Source: Liopterus haemorrhoidalis
Taxonomy: Eukaryota > Arthropoda > Insecta > Coleoptera > Dytiscidae
DNA: 64,000 nt
Assembly (NCBI GenBank): GCA_963971575.1
Contig: OZ020611.1
Location: 226,540,260-226,604,259, forward strand
Reading direction: 5' to 3'
A program made the position numbers and the translations under genes. Position 1 is the stretch's first letter. Each line of letters opens with the position of its first letter. Below, in pieces: positions 57,169 through 64,000 of this stretch. The notes under the pieces were generated by a model. It worked only from the letters and a program-made list of their open reading frames with translations. It had not been told where the DNA came from and did not search any database.

Positions 57169-57789
57169 TATTTATATTGTTACTTATTCTGTTTTTTATT
57201 TTCCTCCATTTTTCTGAATATTTATTTGAAGGAAGTAAGGAAATAACATTTAAATAATTACAATTAAATTTTGCCAAAATATTTGCTTTATCGAACAACA
57301 AAACAAAAACGGGTCGAAATCAGCGTAGTGGTATTGTACACAGCAGTTGCACCTATAGAAAAGTAGTATTTGAAAGCTCTGCTTACGAGAGTATTATTTG
57401 GAATCACGGGGAATCACTGATCTACCAACTATCGCAAGGCTAACTGCAACAGTTATTGCCTGACTATAGGTTTTCCGCCCTTGCCGAAGTCTTGACGCCA
57501 CAGCCCGGACTGCTTCTGTCACGAGGTATTTTCGTTCAAATAAATGTTTATACTATATATAGTATAAAAATTATTATAGTATAAGAAGTCGTTACGGGCC
57601 GCTAAAATGCAAGTATTGGGCCGCTAGTTTGACACCCTTGCACTAGGCAGTAGATGCATCGACAGACCATTCATGACATGGAGGCGTACGGTTGCAAGGA
57701 AGCACAAGATGCCGGAAAAACTTTATTTCTTTATTTTATTATTTAATCAAGTAATCCTCGAAAGAAATAACAATAAAATATATAAACTA

Positions 57790-58020
57790 AATTAAGAAAT
57801 TATGTAAAAGGATCCGGTGAAGGATTTGGGAGTGAACTTATGTTTCTGACTCGTTATCGAGTTAGATGGCAACAATTTACTGAGGCCCTATACTCCAGCT
57901 AGGAGTTAGAAGAACTAATATGTATACTGACAAGACTGTTGAACGATATTAAGAGATTTGCTAGAAACTGGCTATTGTTACCCCAAGGTTTGAAGAAATA
58001 ATAATGTGGCCTATGTTCAG
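57790..58020 (+). pseudogene. RTE LINE 3' end remnant
   Basis: NDIKRFARNWLLLPQGLKK and then 'gcctatgttcagtgg' match the WxDDIKRxAGxxWxxxAQDR...EAYVQxW end of RTE ORFs, with stops. It lacks an upstream partner. Confidence 0.45.
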
Positions 58021-58078
58021 TGGACAAATTCGGAAAAATTTGTTTTTATTGACTTCACAGTTTAAACTTGTATGTATT

Positions 58079-59054
58079 AGGGTTGCGACGAATAGTGATT
58101 TTGCCGAATACCCGAATACCGAATTTTCATTTTGGAGCGATTCCGAATATTGAGTATTCAGTTAAAATTTTTGCCTAATATTCTACCGAATACCGAATAG
58201 TAAATAAATGCATGCGGTTATTGGAAAATTATTCTACAAATTTGAATTCCATGCGTCAAGAGTTTTTGAATGGTCTTTTGAACGAAGCAAGATTCAAAAA
58301 CATTAAAAAATAAAGAATTTACAGTATTGCTACTGTACTCAATTCACGGTATAAAATGACCATTTTCTCAGTAAATAATGATCAGGAGCAAGAAATCGCT
58401 TTTATAACATCTGAGACAAAACTATGATGATGACGAAGCTCAGCTTTTAGTAATTAAGAAGATAAGAAGCTCTGTACCGGAGAAGAAGGCGAAAAATAAA
58501 AGCCAGAGATCCGACAGCAAAACCCCCATCTCAACGGAACTGGACACTTATTTGGCATTACCATTAGAAAGAAGAGCATCATGTCCTCTTCGATGGTGGA
58601 TAATTCATTATAATACGAATTCGAAGTTGGCATCATTACCAAAAACATTTTTGTCACCTCCGGCAAGTACAATCTATTCAGAAAGATTATTGTGGGAATA
58701 TACATAAGTGGGAAATGTTTACGAAGAAAACTGCAATAGATTATTGACCGACAATTTACCGATTTTGTGATACAGTAAATTAGTAAAATATTTTTATATA
58801 CTCGTCTGTAAAATAAGTAAAATGTTTATTTGTTTTACATTCTAATTTTGTACTTATTTGTAAAATAAAAATATTATTAAATTATTTTTTATTCAGATAT
58901 ATTGCATAATTTTTTATTACATTTCTATTCGTATATGCTGAATAATACAAAAATATTTGGCTGAATAACGAATAATAATTCCATTATTCGGTGGTCGGCC
59001 GAATAGAGAATTTACTGTTGAAAATGCCGAATATCCCGTACTCGTCACAGCCCT
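58079..59054 (+). mobile_element. Degenerate hAT element with GCCGAATA motifs
   Basis: The left end AGGGTTGCGACGAATAG and the right end inverse (CTCGTCACAGCCCT) are diverged repeats. CCGAATACCGAATA-type motifs cluster at both subterminal zones. The flanks share TGTATG, but an exact octamer cannot be fixed. The interior keeps a transposase 3' end. Confidence 0.75.
58215..58775 (+). pseudogene. hAT transposase C-terminal remnant
   Basis: MRQEFLNGLLNEARFKNIKK and later KNKSQRSDSKTPISTELDTY, LALPLERRASCPLRWWIIHY, NTNSKLASLPKTFLSPPAST, IYSERLLWEY and NVYEENCNRLLTDNL match the hAT dimerisation region (ELxxYL, PLxWW, AxxFLSxPxSSxxSERxFS, RxRLxxxNxE). The usual FSxAG is broken (LLWEYT, stop), and earlier stops and frame changes occur. 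Confidence 0.8.
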
Positions 59055-59129
59055 CAATGTATGAATAAGATCTTTTTATATGTGCGTTTTGTATGTTATA
59101 GAGATTATGTAGATAGTTGTTTGCATATA

Positions 59130-60399
59130 CAGGCTGTTTGTCTGAAACGGGGCACCCCCAAAATCTCCTTTATTTAAGATACAAAAAATCTTCAGAACAA
59201 AAGTTAAACTAGACAAAAAGGTCCATCTAAAGGTTACTATAAGAATTCTGAGGCACTTCCGGTTTCACCGGAAATGATGTCAACTTTTGATCTAGCATAG
59301 GGAATCGATAATTTTATATTTTTTTCCTAAAATTACATTAAATTAGGTTTATAATGACACCAAAAAGTCATATTTTTATGTTAACCATTTCAAAATGGCG
59401 ACCATTTATTTACAAAATAATAATCAACATAAGTTTTACAAAGTTGAACGTAGCAAGCTTTGAAAACAATAAAAAAAGAAACAAAACAAAGGGAATTCTA
59501 GGGACCAAAAATTGTAGGCCCAATTATTTACCATGGCAGCCTTAGAGCTAACAGGTATTTAAATTTTTTACAAAATGAAGTGAAGGATTTGTTAGATGAT
59601 ATACCACTTGCTGATAGGATATGAATGTGGTTCCAACAAGATGGAGCACCAGCTCATAACGCTAGAAACGTGTGTGCCTATTTAAATGGCCAATACCCAG
59701 ATAAATGGATTGGAACACATTCACTTAATCCCTGGCCTGTACGATCGCCGGATCTCACGCCATTGGATTTTTTCGTTTGGGGGTATTTAAAAGATAGAAT
59801 GTATCGGACAACACCAACGACGATAGAAGATTTAGAAGAAAGGGTTAGAAGTGCAATCCGGGATATCTAAGAGTGTACTTTTATAAGGACGATGGAAGAG
59901 TTTTTATTAAGAATGAGAAAATGTGTGGACAATAATGGTGGTTTGATCGAACATTTGTAATTTTTTTTTTTTTGTACAATAATTGTAAGAAGTAATAGTT
60001 TTTTTTTTCTAAATAGTCAAATAGTTTATTTTAGAGATATTTTGTTTCTTTTTTTATTGTTTTCAAAGTTTGCTACGTTCAACTTTGTAAAACTTATGTG
60101 GATTATTATTTTGTAAATAAATGGTCGCCATTTTGAAATGGTTAACATAAAAATATGAATTTTTGGTGTCATTGTAAAGCTAATTTAATGTACTTTTAGG
60201 AAAAAAATATAAAATTATCGATTCCCTATGCTAGATCAAAAGTTGACATCATTTCCGGTGAAACCGGAAGTGCCTCAGAATTCTTATAGTAACCTTTAGA
60301 TGGGCCTTTTTGTCTAGTTTAACTTTTGTTCTGAAGATTTTTTGTATCTTTACAAATAAAGGAGATTTTCGGGGTGCCCCGTTTCAAACAAACATCCTG
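59130..60399 (+). mobile_element. Tc1/mariner-superfamily element with ~350-bp inverted repeats
   Basis: The left arm (59130-59488) and right arm (60042-60399) are inverted copies: CAGGCTGTTTGTCTGAAACG against the inverse of CGTTTCAAACAAACATCCTG, then GGCACTTCCGGTTTCACCGG and CAAAATGGCGACCATTTATT shared. TA precedes the left end; the right flank reads TT, so one copy of the target has mutated. It encloses an incomplete transposase gene. Confidence 0.88.
59500..59960 (+). pseudogene. DDE_3 transposase, C-terminal part
   Basis: VGPIIYHGSLRANRYLNFLQ, LDDIPLADRI, a stop, MWFQQDGAPAHNARNVCAYL with the second catalytic D, DKWIGTHSLNPWPVRSPDLT, PLDFFVWGYLKDRMYRTTPT with the third acidic residue, and IEDLEERVRSAIRDI. 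The first D and the DNA-binding domain are missing, and stops interrupt both ends. It belongs to the insect Tc1/mariner-like group with 'WFQQDGAPAH..NV'. Confidence 0.85.
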
Positions 60400-60404
60400 T
60401 TTAT

Positions 60405-61150
60405 AATTAAATACATAAATTAAAGTTCTTAATAGCATACATGTCGAAAAATAATTTCCATAAAATTGTTGATATTAGTTAGATTACAGCAAAAGATGTC
60501 CCAAACATCCATTATTTGGGCTCTGTCATATTACAATTTATTACAACAGAACATCCTAGAATATGAGAAAATTCACATTTCATATTAATTTATTCCTTGT
60601 AACCTTTTTGATTAGTTTTTTACTTCTCCACGATGAACTTACCGCTTACCGACTTTTACCGGTTCTATTTTTGATATTATTGTACCGTACCACACTAGTT
60701 TAGAAACACCGACTTAAACGATTGTCGTATTCTCTGTGGGCCGACAGCCGATAAAACAGTAAGCTACTCAGCAGAGTGAAGACAAAGCTAATTTTATACA
60801 ACAATCAAAAGTTTCAGGCTAGACATAAACAATATTTAATTATCAAACACATGCGGATTATTTTTGATAGCGGAGAACTTTTAAAAATGTCATTATGCGA
60901 ATTTAGAAGTGGATTGCTACAGATAAGAAATTAAATGTTTGTTGATTTTTAATCATCATCGTTTTCTTTACTACCTGGCGCCTTTCTGATCAAAAACAAC
61001 AGATATGCACTGTTTGTTTGTTAGTGAAAATATTTGTTTGTCAATTATATACTTTGTAACAATTTAACTATATTGTATCTGTAATAAGATTGTATCAGTT
61101 TTAACTGAATTAAATTTTATTCATTAAATTCCAAATAAAAGTTGTTTTAA
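60405..61150. other. Unassigned AT-rich stretch
   Basis: At 60552-60592 a family A 3'-end relic (GAGAAAATTCACATTTCATA) is visible. No gene. Confidence 0.4.
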
Positions 61151-61154
61151 AAGA

Positions 61155-61380
61155 ATTAGCTTGTTAAATCGTGCAGTTATGACTGGTCAAAACAGTCTGA
61201 ATTGTGACGTTGCTGGTTCGATTCCCCGTTGGTGATATTATTCAGGCAAGAATAATATGTTTACATTACTCTCATTTCCACAATAATTTACCACTCAGCC
61301 AGGTGTAGGACTTCACCCCCTTGCATCGGCGATTAGCCTCGACGCAAAAATAGGCCAATGCAAAAAAAATAACACTATTA
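61155..61380 (+). mobile_element. tRNA-derived SINE
   Basis: A B box GGTTCGATTCC sits at 61215-61225 with an A-box-like 'cgtgcagttatgactgg' 40 bp upstream. The body 'caggtgtaggacttcaccccc' is GC-richer than the flanks and ends in an A run. Single copy in the window. Confidence 0.6.
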
Positions 61381-61457
61381 AACAAAAATGAATTTATTTT
61401 TTTGTGACATGGACAAAACATGGTGTATCCCACATGAAAATTGACATAAAAGCCGAA

Positions 61458-61870
61458 AATTACCTCAGATTTTTTCTATCACCCATAATTTTTTTGCTAT
61501 TGGTATGTTCGTCACTTACTGCACCCAGATCTTTTCTGAAGTTATCTAGATGAGAGTCCAGAAAGTGAATTTTTAAAGACATCCTACATCCCATTTCTTT
61601 GTAGGCATCAAGTAGTTTATTTAAAATATCTCTGTAATTTTCAGCTCTCACATATCTCAAAAAATTTGAAACAACTGTTTTAAAAGCTCTCCAAGATACA
61701 AAAACCCTCTTTCGTTTCGATCCATTACTTTAACTAAATTCTTCATTTAGCCCAAATTAATATGTAAAGGTGGAAAAAATACGTTTTTAGGATCGACCAG
61801 TGGTTTACTTCTAACGTTTTTTAGTCCAAGAGTTAGTGCCTGACATCGTGGCCACTTCTTCTGTATAGTG
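61458..61870 (-). pseudogene. Fragment of a multicopy arthropod protein of unknown class
   Basis: Minus-strand readings are KKWPRCQALTLGLKNVRSKP, LVDPKNVFFPPLHINLG, a stop, MKNLVKVMDRNERGFLYLGE, a frameshift, then NYRDILNKLLDAYKEMGCRM, SLKIHFLDSHLDNFRKDLGA and VSDEH. From general knowledge, the pattern PPLHIKLGLMKNFVKAM...MSLKIHFLDSHLDFFPxNLGAVSDEH recurs in many uncharacterised repetitive insect proteins. I do not know its function. The following conserved residues (GERFHQDI) are replaced here, so the piece is truncated. Confidence 0.6.
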
Positions 61871-62148
61871 AATTACTTAGAACTCAAAAAGTAACCAGTC
61901 TCGAGTCAAGACATAGAAAATGCAACAGTTCGGATATCTGTAGTTTATTAATGGACGCAATCTATTTTGAAGCATACTTTTAGACCTGATAAACAAGAAT
62001 AAACTGATCTTAACCACTTGTGTACCGTCACCGCAGATACATGTCGTGAATTGACGCAGTATGAAAAATTATGGTTGACAGAAAAATTCACTTTTCAAAT
62101 TTATTTTCAGCGTATCAAAATACCCAAAAATTGCTATGTCACAAATAC

Positions 62149-62535
62149 GGGTCTATTCTGTATATTTTGTGGTTAAAAAGATTTGGTTAAAAATGATGGT
62201 TAAAAAGTAATATTTTAACTAGGCGTTAAAATTTTAACTTGTTTCTTATTCTGTATCTCAGGTTATAACCCAAGCGTTAAGTTCTAACTTTTTAACCTTA
62301 TGGTTAAAAGTTTGTTGTGAAATTATCTACAAGGGAGCGTATTTTCCTAGTGTAAGTGTGGATTTAAAGTAAACAAGTGTTATGGATGAATCGCGAATCA
62401 ACAACGTTTAAGAATAATAATATATATTGTGGAAATGTACCACATTTATATATAAATAATTATGGGTGTAGAAAGAAAATAATATAATATTACCATATCA
62501 TGCAAATGTATCAATATTTTTTCTTATCTTTCTTC
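62149..62535 (+). mobile_element. PIF/Harbinger-like left end
   Basis: GGGTCTATTCTGTATATTTT starts it, almost the same as the start at 62541, and GGTTAAAA/TTTTAACC motifs recur. No right end is seen before the next element. Confidence 0.45.
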
Positions 62536-62540
62536 TATAC

Positions 62541-63679
62541 GGGTCTATTCTCTAAGCATGATGTTAAAATCTTAGCGTCAGAAACGGACGTTCATTTTTT
62601 TAACACCATTTTTAACGTAAATGCTATTCGCTAAACATATATGTGTTAAAATTATAGCTCGGCGGCGTTAAAATAGCCAGTTAACGTACTACAATACGCG
62701 CCTACTAAAACGGTGGCTTTAAAAGTTAACGCTGGTGTTTAGTTTGCAAAAATGGCCGATCCTATTTAAGTAAATGTCATTTTATTTAAAAAAATGAATA
62801 AAACACAAGACAGTAGGAATATTAATCAACTTTCTATTACTTTTTAAAGTGAATTCTTTACAGTAGAGATAAGAATGACGCTTCATAATTTTTGTTATAC
62901 AAGTAACCTAGACGCAAGTTGAAGTAATTGTATAGAAATGAAGTAAATGGAGTATTGAAGAGCAGTTTTGGTTTTTGTTGAGACACAGAACTTAAAATTA
63001 TAATCATCTGAAAGCTACAAAACTTCACTTACGCCTCCGCCGTGTTTCAAAATATCGCAGTACATTTTAATGGTGTATTATTTGAAGAAACAATTGATGA
63101 GAATGATAATGACGATCAAAACAGTGTTATTCCAGGGTATAAATAGCATAATAAATCTACAGCTAATTTTTTTTATAATTAATATCACCGAACACCTTTT
63201 TAAAAATAGAATGAACTTATAATTCACATTATATTCAAAAATTAGATAAACTGTTATAATACAATGTTGTATATAAATTGACTAAATAAAAGTTGAATAA
63301 AGTTATATTTTTATTTAATACACTGTGGAAACCATTTATAATGAGTATCACAGGACCCAAACATTTCTGTTCCATTCATAAAATAAATTTCGCCACTGAA
63401 TATTTAATTCAACACCGAAATATTAGATTAAGATTCTCTTGGCATTTTACTAAATAAATACTCCTGTTAAAATTCAACGTAACAGCACATGCGCATGCAG
63501 TAATTATTAGCCTCTCTACAGGGTGAGTTAGCGCCTCGCGTTAACAAATATTGTATTAACGCTTACCTTAACAAATGCTCTTACAGAATAGCATATTTGG
63601 ATAATGACGTTAGACATGGAGTTAAAATGAAAATATTAACCTGACGTTAATTTTAACGCATTTCTTACAGAATACACCC
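62541..63679 (+). mobile_element. PIF/Harbinger-like element
   Basis: The left end GGGTCTATTCTCTAAG and the right end inverse (CTTACAGAATACACCC) are diverged terminal repeats. AACGTTA/GTTAAAAT motifs are enriched subterminally. It includes a remnant of a HARBI1-like gene. The TWA target duplication expected for this superfamily is not clear. Confidence 0.7.
62945..63150 (+). pseudogene. HARBI1-like nuclease C-terminus
   Basis: NGVLKSSFGFC, a stop, ELKIIII, a stop, KLQNFTYASAVFQNIAVHFN, GVLFEETIDENDNDDQNSVI and PGYK. This fits the RxFGxxKxRFRxL...ATKIIxACAVLHNIA end of Harbinger nucleases, with the LHN motif mutated to FQN and two stops. The catalytic DDE residues lie upstream and are lost. 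Confidence 0.65.
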
Positions 63680-63681
63680 GA

Positions 63682-64000
63682 TCATAAGATACTTTTATTT
63701 TCAGGTTATATTTACTTTATTTTTATTTTTAAACAAACAGAGAAATCAAAATTTATAAGTGTAACATAATTTTAAAGTTTTAAATATTTACTTGCAATAT
63801 ATCGAAAAATCTTTTGGTTTTTTGGGATTTTCAAAAAAAAAGAACATTTGTAAAACGTGATATTCCGTAGAAGTTTTAGACAAATGAAAGTATTTTATAA
63901 TGTTTCTTCAGATAAATTTAAGGGATCACTCATATCAGGCAGTTGCCTTTGTTTAATTCGAACTGATCTCCTAAAAAGCATTTTTATAAATATATATTTT
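63682..64000. other. Unassigned AT-rich end of window
   Basis: Nothing recognisable; the window ends in T-rich sequence. Confidence 0.4.

Larger units (their letters stand above)
56272..57640. mobile_element. hAT element with exact 8-bp duplication
   Basis: The termini CAAGGGTGTCAAACTCATTT and CTAGTTTGACACCCTTG are inverted. CACTAGGC is duplicated exactly at 56264-56271 and 57641-57648. 'cgggccgcacg' and 'cgggccgct' are mirrored inside. No transposase. It contains a TA-target MITE (56347-57168). Confidence 0.95.
55740..57720 (+). pseudogene. RTE-type LINE fragment interrupted by a hAT
   Basis: Readings: EANIDKTKEIKIGPTK, a frameshift, SKFCYLGSIISNDGGTLTDV, RICKARQAFCQLNDLWNNNQ, NTNVKWVHQYGCQTWKITNQ, a stop, LRRILRVR, and KLWCKTSKAEMKLKTRKSTR. 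Joining across the hAT (56272-57640, one copy of its target) gives TALESNPLGSRCIDRPFMTW RRTVARK, the expected C-terminal region. The clean junction shows that the hAT landed in this LINE after it had degenerated or at about that time. Confidence 0.8.

Overview
This window is AT-rich arthropod, most likely insect, nuclear DNA that is almost entirely transposable-element debris. I see no operons, no convincing host protein-coding gene, no rRNA, no functional tRNA and no CRISPR array. The evidence is non-LTR retrotransposons of the Jockey/CR1 and RTE types, mariner/Tc1, Tigger, hAT, TTAA-target and PIF/Harbinger DNA transposons, tRNA-derived SINEs, and two giant (GT)n arrays. Nearly every open reading frame above 150 aa is either a reverse transcriptase or a translated microsatellite.

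Layout. 1-4.9 kb: unassigned AT-rich DNA, a SINE, a broken mariner and a TAACGTTA-rich hAT-like element. 4.9-7.2 kb: a hAT element with an exact 8-bp target duplication, invaded by a truncated LINE. 7.6-23 kb: many copies of two repeat families, here called A and B, with nested hAT, TTAA and TA-target elements. 24-25.4 kb: an internally deleted DD34D-type transposon and an RTE fragment. 25.7-34.5 kb: an 8.8-kb hAT insertion containing a (GT)n array of about 1.5 kb, split in two by a complete 5.2-kb LINE with both ORFs open. 34.5-46.9 kb: mariner relic, more A/B copies, SINEs, RTE 3' end and a Tigger element. 49.7-52.3 kb: A and B copies carrying a transposase relic and two MITEs. 55.6-57.8 kb: a four-level nest (LINE > hAT > TA-target MITE > related MITE). 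58-63.7 kb: hAT, long-TIR Tc1/mariner, a fragment of a multicopy protein family, and PIF/Harbinger remnants.

The most interesting system is the A/B repeat architecture. Both families have a 12-15 bp repeat at the 5' terminus that recurs inverted but subterminal at the 3' end, followed by a stem-loop, an internal GTCY-type microsatellite, and insertion into T runs. That is the published layout of non-autonomous Helentrons (HINE/DINE-1-like). No Rep/helicase gene is in the window, so the assignment is inferred from structure. At one B copy a homologous empty site within the window supports the boundaries. A second highlight is the apparently intact LINE inserted exactly inside a pure dinucleotide array.
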